Origin: Rhodopseudomonas palustris
Lineage (GTDB): Bacteria > Pseudomonadota > Alphaproteobacteria > Rhizobiales > Xanthobacteraceae
Direction: 5' to 3'
DNA: 64,000 nucleotides
Assembly (NCBI RefSeq): GCF_003031265.1
Contig: NZ_CP019966.1
Coordinates: 3,844,001 to 3,908,000, forward strand
The notes beneath the pieces are model-generated. The model was not told the DNA's origin. It did not search any database and was given only the letters and a program-made list of their open reading frames with translations. The translations under genes and the position numbers were made by a program. Below, in pieces: positions 9,054 through 18,360 of this stretch; position 1 is the first letter of the stretch, and the number at the start of each line of letters is the position of its first letter.

Positions 9054-9328
9054 AATCGCCGGTGGTGAAACGGTCGATCGTGGTCGCGGGCCACAAGACC
9101 AGTGTCAGCCTCGAAGAAGCGTTCTGGAACGGCATGAAGGAAATCTCCAGCGTGCGGGACATGACTTTGTCCGAGCTCGTCGGAGAGATCGACAGCAATC
9201 GTCAGCAGGGTAACCTGTCCTCGGCGATCCGGCTGTTCGTGCTCGACTACTTCCGCAGCCGCGCCTTGCAGGCGCAGCAGCAGGCAGTGGCAGATACCAA
9301 GACCGAGAGCTCGCTGACAGCGCACTGA
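9050..9328 (+). CDS. Ribbon-helix-helix domain protein
   Basis: 92-residue protein of the RHH_4 type. Residues 1-15 (VVKRSIVVAGHKTSVSLE) would form the ribbon strand, and EEAFWNGMKEISS and MTLSELVGEIDSNR the two helices; LSSAIRLFVLDYFR closes the domain. A short Gln/Ala-rich tail follows. The fold usually binds DNA as a dimer, but the targets of this subfamily are not established. It overlaps DUF4169 by 4 bases and ends 20 bases from the convergent AsmA-like gene. DUF4169 and this protein probably act together; that is inference. Confidence 0.87.
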   Translation: MKSPVVKRSIVVAGHKTSVSLEEAFWNGMKEISSVRDMTLSELVGEIDSNRQQGNLSSAIRLFVLDYFRSRALQAQQQAVADTKTESSLTAH

Positions 9329-9348
9329 TCGTTTGATCGGTGCGCTGA

Positions 9349-12300
9349 TCAGTCGGTCGCCCTCGCACTCGGGGGCGACAACATCAGGGGCGGACGCGGC
9401 CGTGACGGGCGCGCGTCTCCTGGTGCAGGTTTGATCTCCAAAGGCGGCGGCAGTGGCGCGAGCTTTTCGCGCGATGTCGAAGGCGCAGCGGTCGATGCTT
9501 GCGGCTGAGATGACGTTTGCGGCTGAGGCTGCGACGGTCGTTGCGGCTGAGCGCGCGGCTTCGGTGTCACGCGACGCGGATCGGCGTCCGGCAATGGCGG
9601 CGTGAGCGGCGGTGCCGGGCTGATCGCAGCCCCTTGCCCGATGCCCGGAGCGGCCGGCTGTGGTGCAGCCTCGGGCACGGTTTTCGGCCCAGCTTGGGAA
9701 TTGCCCGATGGCGCGCGAGTCGCCGGCGGCGCCGTATCCGACTTCGCCGGTGCGGTGGGCGGCGGCAGGCTTGAGGTCTGCGCCGGAGCGCGATCGGCAT
9801 TGGCTGGGGACTGAGTCGGTGCCTGAGGATCGACGGCAGCGGCTGGTTTGCTTCCCTGTTCGAGCATCTGCAGCTTGCGGGTTTCGCGATCGATCCGGCG
9901 GATCGACAGCCACGACGACAATCCCGACAGATCGACAGACCACTCCATCCGGTCCGGCGGCCCGGCCCCGAACATCCGGATCTCCGGCGGCAACTCCTGG
10001 GCCGGCTCGGCCTGAATCAGCGCGACCCGCAGATCGGCCTGCCCCGCCGCCACATCGTAGCCGCCCGACACCACCGCGCGGGCATCCTTGGCCTGCAGCG
10101 TGGTCGGCGCCAGCTTGAAACGGCCGTCGCTGACACTGATCGGAAACTGCGCGCTGTCGACTTTCAGCGGCCCGACCTTCAGCGCCGGCTCGACCAGCTT
10201 CGCCAGATGGTCGGCATCGACCGGCTGGCCCTGATCGGCGGCGCGGATCGCGACCGCGAAGGCGCTCGGATCAAGCCCGGAGATCGCCGCCTGCGACAGC
10301 ATCACGGTGCCGCCGCCGGACAGCGCGCCGGCGAGCGCCGAGGCACTGCGGCCGCTGCTCGCCAGCGTGCCTTGCAGCGACAGCTTCCCTGGCGGCAGCG
10401 CGAGCGCGCCATCGCGCAGCGCCGCGGAGTCGGCGTCCTTCAAGCTGAGCTGTGCATCGAGCGCCACCCCGGCGTCGACCGGTTTGGCGGTCAGCACCGC
10501 CTTGGCGTCACCGCCGCCGAGCTTGCCGCTGCTGTCCAGCGTCAGCGACCGCCCGTCGCTGCGGATCACGCCGCGCAGCGGCTGCAGCTCGCTGCCGCCC
10601 GGCAGCTCGGCCCGCACCGCCTGAAACGCGATCTTGCCCCGCCAGCCGCGCAGCCAGCCCTGCCCGAGCGGCTCTTCGGCGGGGCGTCCGGCGGCACCGA
10701 GCGCGAGCCGCAGTGCCGGTCCGAGCGGCAGCGTGTCGATCCCGGCTTCGCCGTCGAGTTCGGCCGTCTCGCCGCGGGTCAGCACCAGCCGGCCGCGCAG
10801 CCGCGAGCCGGCAATGCCGGCATCGATGTCCTTGAAGCTCCATTTGCGGCCGGTGACCGTCAGTTGCGTCGCCAGCGACAGCGGCGCATCGCTGGTGGCG
10901 GAGGCCGGCAGATCGAGCAGCGGTGCCAGATCGAGCTTGCGCGCGTTCAGCGACAGCGCCGCCTTCGCCTCGGCGGCGAACGGCTCGATCTCGCCGTTCG
11001 CCTCGGCGTCGAGCCGCGCCGCGGTCAGCTTGGCTTTGCCGCGCAGCTCCCCGCGCCATTTGCCGGTGCCCGAGGCTTGCAGCGTCGCCGCGCCATCGCC
11101 GGCAGCGATCACGCGGTCGAGCCCGAGCAACACCATCAACGCCTCGCCGCGAGGCACCGACAGCTCGCCATCGAGCTTGAGCTCGCTTCGGCCCAGCGCA
11201 TCGAGATCGAGCTTGCGCAGATCCGCGGCGGTCGGGCTCGCCTTCACTGTCAAACGTCCGCTGAGCTGCGGCGCAGTCAGTTGGAGCGAGCCGCTCGCCT
11301 CGACGTGGTCCCGCGCCGCGCCGGTTTTCTCGGTTGACACATTGAGCTTGGCACGGACCTCACCGGCCTCGGCAGGCAATGCCTTCAGCCGGGCCGCAAC
11401 GGCCGGCGCGAACGGATCGATCGCCGCCGCGATCGGCCCCGGCGACGGTGCCCGCGCTGTGAGGCTCAATCGTCCGGCGGCGTTGTCGCGGTCGAGGGCG
11501 CCGTCGCCTTCCACCAGCAATCCGGCGCTGGTGCCGATCTTCAAACGGTCGAGCGCGATCCGGTGCGGATCATACGACAGCCGCACAGCCGCGGGCCGCC
11601 ACACCTGTTCGCCGACGCTGAGCTTGCCGAGATCGAACGTGAGGCTGGCCTGCTCCGGCCAGCCGCCATCGGGGCCGGCCAGCGTGCGGGCCCATTGCAG
11701 CGCGGCGTCGAGATCGGCGCTGTCACCCTTCAGTTCGGCGTCGATCTGTGCGCCCTGATCGTCGCGCCGCGCCCGATAGGCGAAGCGGCCGCGCAGTGTG
11801 TCGCCGCCGCTCTGCACCGTCAGCGGATCGAGCACCCAAGCGTCGGAGCCGGCGCGGACCCCGCCGGCGATCCGCAGCGCCTTGGTCAGGCCACCGGCGG
11901 CCAGCGTGCGACCCTGCAGCCAGGCGGCGAGCAGATCCGGATCGCTGGCGGACAGATCGAGCGTGCCGGTGATCGCCGCGTCAGCAGCCCCCGCCCCGCC
12001 GCGCAGCGCCAAACGCGTGCCGCCGGGCGCCCGCAGCTCGAGCTGCTCGATCTGCCAGGCCTGCGGACCGCCGCGCAGCTCAGCGGTCAGATCGGTGACC
12101 GGGCGGTTGCCGAACATGATCTGGTCGGCGTCGAGCGACACCCGCGCCGGCAACGGCGGCAGCGGCAACGACGCCGCCAGATCGCGGAGCCGCACTAGCC
12201 AAGGCAGCGACGGCGCAGCATCGCCGGGCTTCGCCAGCAGCCTGTCAGCATCGAGCTGCCGCGCCGACAACTTGGCATCGAGGCGCGGCGTGCCGCCGAA

Positions 12301-13170
12301 CCGTGCTTCGCCGCCGCCGGTCAGCTTCAGCGCGCGGTCGTCGGCGCCCCAGGAGACCTCAACCTGATCCAGCCGCGCGAGCGCAGGATCGGCCTCCACC
12401 TTGGCGGCGAGCCGCCACGGCGTCCGCGGCGTCTCTCCCGCCGCAGCCGCAAGCGCCGCCAGCGAAGCTGTGCCGTCGAACCGGGGCCGGCTTTGCTCGA
12501 ACCTCACCAAGCCGTCGAGATCGGCCGCGATCCCGCCGGCGCCCTGGTTGATCCCGGCGCGCAGCCGGATCGCGTCGCTGTCCGCTGCGCGGCTGGTCGA
12601 CAGCCGGAACGGATAGCGCTGGCCGCCGAGCAGGAAATTGCCGTCGCCGCGTAGCGCCGCGGCCTGCGCCCGCAGCTCGCCGGAGAATGCAATGTCGCTG
12701 AGTTCAAGATTGCTGCGGCTCGCCGCATCATGCAGCGCGATCCGGCCGGTGAGATTGAGCCGGTCGACGGTGAGCGCGGCGAGATTGGACAGTCCGGCCG
12801 CCGGCCAGTCGAGCCGGCCCTGCGGATCGAGACCGAGATCGAGCGACAGCCCGTTGATCGACAGTTCGTCGGCGCGCAGCTCGCCGCGCATCAGCGAGCC
12901 GAGGCTGAATTCGACATCGAGCTTGGCGGCACCGACCCGACCGGCGTCGTTGGCGCCGCCCACCGTCACCTGCTGCAACCGCAGCGACGGCGTCGGCAGC
13001 AACCGCGCATCAAGCGGCCCGGCGACGCGAACCTGGGCGCCGAGCAGCCGCGTCGCTTCGGCCTCGAACGGCCCGCGAAACTGGTTCCAGTCGATCAGAT
13101 ACGGCCCGACCAGCGCGGCGAGCAGCGCCAGGATCAGCGCGATAGCCAGGCCGAGCAGCGTCGTCTGCAC
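9349..13170 (-). CDS. Very large AsmA-like membrane-anchored protein
   Basis: 1273-residue AsmA-family protein. These proteins sit in the inner membrane, project into the periplasm and are linked to outer-membrane lipid homeostasis. Residues 5-27 (LLGLAIALILALLAALVGPY) are the membrane anchor. The next motif, YLIDWNQFRGPFEAEATRLL, and then GPLDARLLPTPSLRLQQVTV, are the AsmA N-terminal signature. The long middle part is beta-rich with many alternating Leu/Gly/Asp residues. The AsmA-like C-terminal block includes LALPPGKLSLQGTLASSGRS and AISGLDPSAFAVAIRAADQG. The last 170 or so residues are low-complexity Pro/Ala/Gln/Ser. Monocistronic by appearance. Confidence 0.88.
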   Translation of the reverse strand: MQTTLLGLAIALILALLAALVGPYLIDWNQFRGPFEAEATRLLGAQVRVAGPLDARLLPTPSLRLQQVTVGGANDAGRVGAAKLDVEFSLGSLMRGELRADELSINGLSLDLGLDPQGRLDWPAAGLSNLAALTVDRLNLTGRIALHDAASRSNLELSDIAFSGELRAQAAALRGDGNFLLGGQRYPFRLSTSRAADSDAIRLRAGINQGAGGIAADLDGLVRFEQSRPRFDGTASLAALAAAAGETPRTPWRLAAKVEADPALARLDQVEVSWGADDRALKLTGGGEARFGGTPRLDAKLSARQLDADRLLAKPGDAAPSLPWLVRLRDLAASLPLPPLPARVSLDADQIMFGNRPVTDLTAELRGGPQAWQIEQLELRAPGGTRLALRGGAGAADAAITGTLDLSASDPDLLAAWLQGRTLAAGGLTKALRIAGGVRAGSDAWVLDPLTVQSGGDTLRGRFAYRARRDDQGAQIDAELKGDSADLDAALQWARTLAGPDGGWPEQASLTFDLGKLSVGEQVWRPAAVRLSYDPHRIALDRLKIGTSAGLLVEGDGALDRDNAAGRLSLTARAPSPGPIAAAIDPFAPAVAARLKALPAEAGEVRAKLNVSTEKTGAARDHVEASGSLQLTAPQLSGRLTVKASPTAADLRKLDLDALGRSELKLDGELSVPRGEALMVLLGLDRVIAAGDGAATLQASGTGKWRGELRGKAKLTAARLDAEANGEIEPFAAEAKAALSLNARKLDLAPLLDLPASATSDAPLSLATQLTVTGRKWSFKDIDAGIAGSRLRGRLVLTRGETAELDGEAGIDTLPLGPALRLALGAAGRPAEEPLGQGWLRGWRGKIAFQAVRAELPGGSELQPLRGVIRSDGRSLTLDSSGKLGGGDAKAVLTAKPVDAGVALDAQLSLKDADSAALRDGALALPPGKLSLQGTLASSGRSASALAGALSGGGTVMLSQAAISGLDPSAFAVAIRAADQGQPVDADHLAKLVEPALKVGPLKVDSAQFPISVSDGRFKLAPTTLQAKDARAVVSGGYDVAAGQADLRVALIQAEPAQELPPEIRMFGAGPPDRMEWSVDLSGLSSWLSIRRIDRETRKLQMLEQGSKPAAAVDPQAPTQSPANADRAPAQTSSLPPPTAPAKSDTAPPATRAPSGNSQAGPKTVPEAAPQPAAPGIGQGAAISPAPPLTPPLPDADPRRVTPKPRAQPQRPSQPQPQTSSQPQASTAAPSTSREKLAPLPPPLEIKPAPGDARPSRPRPPLMLSPPSARATD

Positions 13171-13305
13171 GCGGTTTCCCCTCGGGGGCGTTGTGACGCC
13201 CCTCGCTGGCGTCGTTCCTTCGTGATTTCAACGCCTAGCGACAGACTGTGGCGAACTCACAGCAACTTCAAGCAGCGGATTCATACGGCTCAAAGTTGTT
13301 GTGGT

Positions 13306-14733
13306 TCAAATCCCTTGCGGCAGTATCTTGCCGGGATTGAAGATGTTCTGCGGATCAAGCGCCTGCTTGATCGCGCGCATCGCCTGCAGCGCTTCGAGAC
13401 CGAGCTCGGCCTGCAGATACTTCTGCTTGCCTTGGCCGATGCCGTGCTCGCCGGTGCAGGTGCCGTCCATCGACTGCGCCCGTTCCACCAGCCGGTGCAT
13501 GAACTCGTCGGCGCGCTTCAGCTCTTCGGCGTCGTTGACGTCGCACAGCAGCGAGCAATGGAAGTTGCCGTCGCCGACATGGCCGACGATCGGCGCCAGC
13601 AGCCCGAGCCGGTTGAGATCGGCTTCGGTCTCGCCGACGCAATCCGCCAGCCGCGAGATCGGCACGCAGACGTCGGTGGCGACGACGCCGACGCCGTCAC
13701 CCTGGCGCAGCGCCCGCACCGACCAATAGGCGTCGTGCCGGGCCTGCCACAGCTTGTTGCGGTCTTCCGGGCGGGTGGTCCAGGTGAAGTCGCCGCCGCC
13801 GCAATCCTTGGCGATGGCGCCGAAATTCTTCGACTGCTCGCCGACTTCGACTTCGCTGCCGTGGAATTCGAGCAGCAGCAGCGGCGTCTCCGGCAGCGTC
13901 AGCTTGGAATAGGCGTTCACCGCCTTGACCTGGGATTCGCTCATCAGCTCGATCCGGGCCAGCGGAATGCCAGTCTGGATCGCCAGGATCACCGCCTGGC
14001 AGGCGTCGCTGACCGAGGGGAACGAGCACGACGCTGCCGCGATCGTCTCCGGGATGCCGCGCAGCTTGATGGTTAGCTCGGAGATGATGCCGAGCGTGCC
14101 TTCCGAGCCGACGAACAGGTGGGTCAGGTCGTAGCCGGCGGCCGACTTCTTGGCACGGGTGCCGGTGGTGATGATCTCGCCGTCGCCGCGCACCACCTTC
14201 AGCGCCAGGATGTTGTCACGCATCGTGCCGTAGCGCACCGCATTGGTGCCGGAGGCGCGGGTCGCCGCCATGCCGCCGATCGAGGCGTCGGCTCCGGGAT
14301 CAATCGGGAAGAACAGGCCCTGGTCGCGCAGGTTCTCGTTCAGCGCCTTGCGGGTGACGCCGGGCTGAATCACGCAGTCGAGGTCCTCGGCGTGGACGGC
14401 GAGGATCTTGTTCATGTCGCGGAGATCGATGCAGACGCCGCCGGCCGGCGCATTGACATGGCCTTCGAGCGAGGTGCCGGTGCCAAACGCGATCACCGGC
14501 ACCTTGTGCTGCGCACAGATCCGCACCGTGTCCTGAATGTCCGCGGTGTCCTGCGCCATCACCACCGCATCCGGCGGCTGGTTCGGCAGCCAGGTCGTGG
14601 TGTGGCCGTGCTGCTCGCGCACCGCAAGCGAGGTGACGAGGCGGTTGCCGAACCGCGCCGCGAGCGCTTCAATGGCGCTCGCCACGGCCTGCGGCTCGGC
14701 GCGCTTCGGCGTGTTGGTGATGGTCAGGCCCAC
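13306..14733 (-). CDS. FAD-linked D-lactate/glycolate dehydrogenase (GlcD/Dld type)
   Basis: Flavoprotein oxidising a D-2-hydroxyacid, probably D-lactate, and passing electrons to cytochrome or quinone. The GTG at 14733 (MGLTITNTPKRAEPQ, 475 residues) is preceded by AAGGAG at good spacing and is preferred over a TTG at 14769. The FAD_binding_4 domain (about 55-230) shows VPVIAFGTGTSLEGHVNAP, FFPIDPGADASIGGMAATRA and GYDLTHLFVGSEGTLGIISE. The C-terminal cap has VGHVGDGNFHCSLLCD, with the metal-binding His residues, and GTCTGEHGIGQGK. Substrate cannot be fixed from sequence: D-lactate, glycolate and related acids share this fold. Confidence 0.88.
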   Translation of the reverse strand: MGLTITNTPKRAEPQAVASAIEALAARFGNRLVTSLAVREQHGHTTTWLPNQPPDAVVMAQDTADIQDTVRICAQHKVPVIAFGTGTSLEGHVNAPAGGVCIDLRDMNKILAVHAEDLDCVIQPGVTRKALNENLRDQGLFFPIDPGADASIGGMAATRASGTNAVRYGTMRDNILALKVVRGDGEIITTGTRAKKSAAGYDLTHLFVGSEGTLGIISELTIKLRGIPETIAAASCSFPSVSDACQAVILAIQTGIPLARIELMSESQVKAVNAYSKLTLPETPLLLLEFHGSEVEVGEQSKNFGAIAKDCGGGDFTWTTRPEDRNKLWQARHDAYWSVRALRQGDGVGVVATDVCVPISRLADCVGETEADLNRLGLLAPIVGHVGDGNFHCSLLCDVNDAEELKRADEFMHRLVERAQSMDGTCTGEHGIGQGKQKYLQAELGLEALQAMRAIKQALDPQNIFNPGKILPQGI

Positions 14734-14799
14734 GATAAAAACTCCTTCGGAACGGGGCGACCGTGGCAAAGGATACCGGAGGGGTCAAGGGAGGTACGA

Positions 14800-15330
14800 T
14801 TGACTTTGGAAGTAGATCGCAGCAGCGAAATCGGCACCGTATCTGGGCCTTTCCTGTCGTCGGTGATGCAGATCGAGCCTGGCTGGATCGACTATAACGG
14901 CCACCTCAACATGGCCTATTACAACGTGCTGTTCGACCGCGCGATCGACCAGATCTGGAGCGAGCTCGGGATCGGCGTCGACTATCTGAACACGCGCGGC
15001 GGCTCGACCTTCACGGCCGAAGCTCACGTTCGCTACTTGCGAGAGATTCATCTCGGCGACCCGGTGCAGGTCGCGGTTTACATCGTCGCGGCGGACGAGA
15101 AGCGGATCCACACCTTCGAAGAACTGCGCCACGCCGAGGAAGGCTGGCTGTCGGCGACATCCGAGAACATGTCGATGCACGTCGATATGGCGAGCCGGAA
15201 AGTCGCGCCGTTTCCAGACGACATCCGCGCCAGTATTGCGCGGATGGCAGAAGCTCATCGGGCCCTTCCGCAACCCGAGGGCATCGGACGCAGCATCGCG
15301 ATGCCCTCGAAGAAGCGGCCGGCGTCTTAG
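14800..15330 (+). CDS. Hotdog-fold thioesterase
   Basis: Likely acyl-CoA thioesterase of the 4HBT/FadM-YbgC group. The key motif [20 protein letters not shown] holds the catalytic Asp and the NGH-x-N turn, and strands follow at [21 protein letters not shown] propose a TTG start at 14800 because GGAGG ends 5 bases before it; the first ATG is at 14866, just ahead of the fold. That gives 176 residues. The C-terminal 40 residues ([19 protein letters not shown]) form a helical extension. Natural substrate unknown. The stop overlaps the convergent DUF1328 stop (15327-15330). Confidence 0.8.
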   Translation: MTLEVDRSSEIGTVSGPFLSSVMQIEPGWIDYNGHLNMAYYNVLFDRAIDQIWSELGIGVDYLNTRGGSTFTAEAHVRYLREIHLGDPVQVAVYIVAADEKRIHTFEELRHAEEGWLSATSENMSMHVDMASRKVAPFPDDIRASIARMAEAHRALPQPEGIGRSIAMPSKKRPAS

Positions 15331-15500
15331 ACCCGTGTGCGGCCGCGGAAGATGCTGACCACCGCCGAGATCAGGAACAGCACGATCGCGATGAAGAAGA
15401 TGATCTTGGCGATTTCGATCGATGCACCGGCGATGCCGCCGAAACCCAGCAGACCCGCGATCAGAGCAACCACGAGAAACGTCACGACCCAACCCAACAT
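15327..15500 (-). CDS. DUF1328 small membrane protein
   Basis: 57-residue protein almost entirely made of two hydrophobic helices: [19 protein letters not shown] and [19 protein letters not shown], followed by a short basic end FRGRTRV. This is the YtjA-like DUF1328 family, whose role is unknown, though its members are often stress-induced. The ATG at 15500 (MLGWVV) is the family's usual start; GGAGGT lies just upstream on the minus strand. Convergent with the thioesterase, sharing the stop region. Confidence 0.88.
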   Translation of the reverse strand: MLGWVVTFLVVALIAGLLGFGGIAGASIEIAKIIFFIAIVLFLISAVVSIFRGRTRV

Positions 15501-15813
15501 GTGATGACCTCCGTTTCGCTCAGGCACCCGCTGGCGGCTGCCTCTTGGGATGAGGCGCCGCCGGTTTCGGCTGCGCCGCTTGGCGAAACAATCCGAGGCT
15601 GGAACGAAAGTTCCGGCCAGTTTCGGCGTGTCAAGGCGTCATTTTCACGCGAGAAATCGGAACGAAACCGCCTTAACGAGCCGCTGCGCCGGCCTGGGAT
15701 GCACGCCCGAACCTGTCGATAGCGGCACGCCGCGCCTATATCGGCGGATAATCCTGCTCTAAAGGCTCCCCTTCGAGCCCCGCAGCGCGGCTGTGGGTGG
15801 TAAAACGATTCGC
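15501..15813. other. Intergenic region between divergent DUF1328 and uvrD
   Basis: 313 bases with no ORF I trust. Both neighbours are transcribed away from it, so it must contain two promoters. A short GGAACGAAAGTTCC palindrome lies around 15602-15615; I could not match it to a known operator. Confidence 0.5.
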
Positions 15814-18360
15814 ATGACCGATCCGACCAAGCGCCAGCCTCTCGACCTCTCCAGCTATCAGCCCGCCGCCGGCGGCATCGCCGCGCGCGCCCGCGCCGCG
15901 GCCGGCCCGGCCTATCTGTCCGGCCTCAATCCGGAGCAGCGCGACGCCGTGGAGACGCTCGACGGCCCGGTGCTGGTGCTGGCCGGCGCCGGCACCGGCA
16001 AGACCCGCGTGCTGACCACGCGGATCGCCCACATCCTCTCCACCGGCCGCGCCCGCCCCGCCGAGATCCTGTCGGTGACCTTCACCAACAAGGCCGCGCG
16101 TGAGATGAAGCTGCGGCTCGGCCAGATGCTCGGCCAGGCGGTCGAAGGCATGCCGTGGCTCGGCACCTTCCATTCGATCGGCGGCCGCATCCTGCGCTAT
16201 CACGCCGAGCTGGTGCAGCTCACCTCGAACTTCACCGTGCTCGACACCGACGACCAGATCCGCCTGCTCAAGCAACTGCTCGCCGCCGACAACATCGACG
16301 ACAAGCGCTGGCCGGCGCGGATGCTCGCCGGACTAATCGACGGCTGGAAGAACCGCGGCCTGACGCCGTCGCAGGTGCCGGCCGGCGAAGCCGCAATGTT
16401 CGGCAACGGCCGCGGCGGCAAGCTCTACGCGCAGTACCAAGAACGGCTGAAGATCCTCAACGCCGCCGACTTCGGCGATCTGCTGCTGGAAAACATCCGG
16501 CTGTTCCGCGAACACCCCGACGTGCTGCGCAGCTACCAGTCCCGCTTCAAGTTCATCCTCGTCGACGAGTATCAGGACACGAACGTCGCGCAGTATCTCT
16601 GGCTGCGGCTGCTGTCGCAGACGCCTTCTGCCTCATCGTCATTGCCGGGCTTGACCCGGCAATCCATCGCTTCACAAGAAGATGGATCACCGGGTCTCGA
16701 CGCTTCGCGTCGGCCCGGCGATGACGTGGGAGCGAGTGGCAACGTGGTTGCCCCCTCCGCTCCCCCCAAAAACATCTGCTGCGTCGGCGACGACGATCAG
16801 TCGATCTACGGCTGGCGCGGTGCCGAGGTCGACAACATCCTGCGGTTCGAGCACGACTTCCCCGGCGCCAAGGTCATTCGCCTGGAGCGCAATTATCGCT
16901 CGACCGGACACATCCTCGCCGCCGCCTCGCACCTGATCGCGCACAATGAAGGCCGTCTCGGCAAGACGCTGCGCACCGAGGATGTCGACGGCGAGATGGT
17001 CACCGTCACCGGCGCCTGGGATTCGGAAGAAGAAGCTCGCGCCATCGGCGAAGAGATCGAGCAGCTGCAACGTCAGGGCCACGCTCTGAACGAGATCGCG
17101 ATCCTGGTGCGCGCGTCGTTCCAGATGCGCGAGTTCGAAGACCGCTTCGTCACCCTCGGCCTGCCCTATCGGGTGATCGGCGGCCCGCGGTTCTATGAGC
17201 GCGCCGAAATCCGCGACGCGCTGGCGTACTTGCGGGTAATCAACTCGCCCGCCGACGACCTCGCCTTCGAACGCATCGTCAACGTGCCGAAGCGCGGCCT
17301 CGGCGACGCCACCGTGCAGATGCTGCACGACCACGCCCGTAAGCGCCGTATTCCGTTGTTCGAGGCGGCGCGGATGGTGATCGACACCGACGAGCTGAAG
17401 CCGAAAGCGCGCGGCAGCCTGCGCGGCCTGATCGAGAATTTCGAACGCTGGCAGGTGCAGCGCGACGCGCTGGCGCACACCGAACTTGCCGAGATCGTGC
17501 TCGACGAAAGCGGCTACACCGAGATGTGGCAGAAGGATCGCTCCGCCGATGCCGCCGGCCGGCTGGAGAACCTGAAAGAACTCGTGAGCTCGATGGAAGA
17601 GTTCGAGAATCTTCAGGGATTCTTAGAGCACATCTCGCTGGTGATGGATCGTGAAGGCGGCGCCGACGAAGACGCCGTCAGCGTGATGACACTGCACTCC
17701 GCCAAGGGCCTCGAATTCGAGACCGTGTTTCTGCCGGGCTGGGAGGAAGGCCTGTTTCCGCATCAGCGCGCGCTCGACGAACAGGGCCGCGCCGGCCTCG
17801 AGGAAGAGCGCCGCCTGGCCCATGTCGGCATCACCCGCGCCCGCAAGCGCGCGAAGTTGTACTTCGCCACGAACCGCCGCATCCACGGCACCTGGAACAC
17901 CACGATCCCGTCGCGCTTCCTCGACGAACTGCCGGCCGCCAATGTCGAGATCACCGAGTCGAAAGGCGGCTCCGGCTGGGGCGGCATGAGCGGCTACGGC
18001 CCGTCGCGGTTCGACAACGTCGAGTCGTTCGGCTCGAGCTACTCGACGCCGGGCTGGCAGCGCGCCCAGGCGCAGCGCGGTCGCAGCGGTGGCGGCAGCA
18101 ACGGTGGCCGCAGCGGCGGCTTCGGCGAAAGCGGCTCGTCCTACTCGTCTGGCACCACCCGCCGCGCCCCCTTCACTATCGAGGGCGAACTGGTCGCCAA
18201 GTCCACCGGCACCGAGTCGGCGTTCTCGCTGAAGGACCGCGTCTTCCACCAGAAGTTCGGCTACGGCCACGTCACTAAGATCGACGGCAACAAACTCACC
18301 ATCGTGTTCGACAAGGCCGGCGAGAAGAAGGTGGTCGACAGTTTCGTGGAGCGGGTGTGA
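15814..18360 (+). CDS. uvrD: UvrD/PcrA-type DNA helicase with in-frame repeat insertion
   Basis: Superfamily 1A 3'-5' helicase used in repair and replication restart. From the ATG at 15814 it has 848 residues. Visible motifs are Walker A AGAGTGKTRVLTTRI (about 57-71), VTFTNKAAREMK (Ia), DEYQDTN (II, about 251-257), GDDDQSIYGWRGA (III), RLERNYRS (IV), VMTLHSAKGLEFETVFLPG (V) and GITRARKR (VI). Between motifs II and III, right after LLSQTP, about 47 extra residues (SASSSLPGLTRQ... to APSAPP) interrupt the normal run into KNICCVGDDDQS. They are encoded by a palindromic repeat that stays in frame. The C-terminus has a Gly/Ser-rich linker and a folded tail (VFHQKFGYGHVTKIDGNKL). Confidence 0.95.
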   Translation: MTDPTKRQPLDLSSYQPAAGGIAARARAAAGPAYLSGLNPEQRDAVETLDGPVLVLAGAGTGKTRVLTTRIAHILSTGRARPAEILSVTFTNKAAREMKLRLGQMLGQAVEGMPWLGTFHSIGGRILRYHAELVQLTSNFTVLDTDDQIRLLKQLLAADNIDDKRWPARMLAGLIDGWKNRGLTPSQVPAGEAAMFGNGRGGKLYAQYQERLKILNAADFGDLLLENIRLFREHPDVLRSYQSRFKFILVDEYQDTNVAQYLWLRLLSQTPSASSSLPGLTRQSIASQEDGSPGLDASRRPGDDVGASGNVVAPSAPPKNICCVGDDDQSIYGWRGAEVDNILRFEHDFPGAKVIRLERNYRSTGHILAAASHLIAHNEGRLGKTLRTEDVDGEMVTVTGAWDSEEEARAIGEEIEQLQRQGHALNEIAILVRASFQMREFEDRFVTLGLPYRVIGGPRFYERAEIRDALAYLRVINSPADDLAFERIVNVPKRGLGDATVQMLHDHARKRRIPLFEAARMVIDTDELKPKARGSLRGLIENFERWQVQRDALAHTELAEIVLDESGYTEMWQKDRSADAAGRLENLKELVSSMEEFENLQGFLEHISLVMDREGGADEDAVSVMTLHSAKGLEFETVFLPGWEEGLFPHQRALDEQGRAGLEEERRLAHVGITRARKRAKLYFATNRRIHGTWNTTIPSRFLDELPAANVEITESKGGSGWGGMSGYGPSRFDNVESFGSSYSTPGWQRAQAQRGRSGGGSNGGRSGGFGESGSSYSSGTTRRAPFTIEGELVAKSTGTESAFSLKDRVFHQKFGYGHVTKIDGNKLTIVFDKAGEKKVVDSFVERV
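16637..16726. repeat. Palindromic repeat inside the uvrD coding sequence
   Basis: 90 bases with imperfect inverted arms: CGTCATTGCCGGGCTTGACC at the left and CGGCCCGGCGATGACG at the right, with inner arms CCATC/GATGG. It matches the style of the intergenic repeats in this window (GTCAT...ATGAC ends). Its length is a multiple of three, and all codons read through as SLPGLTRQSIASQEDG... without a stop. It lies in helicase subdomain 1A between motifs II and III. Confidence 0.85.

Noticed and set aside
15570..15640. EcfG-type promoter for the DUF1328 gene (GGAAC on the minus strand)
   Set aside because: The spacing to the nearest CGTT-like element is 18-19 bases and the -10 has a mismatch, too far from the consensus.
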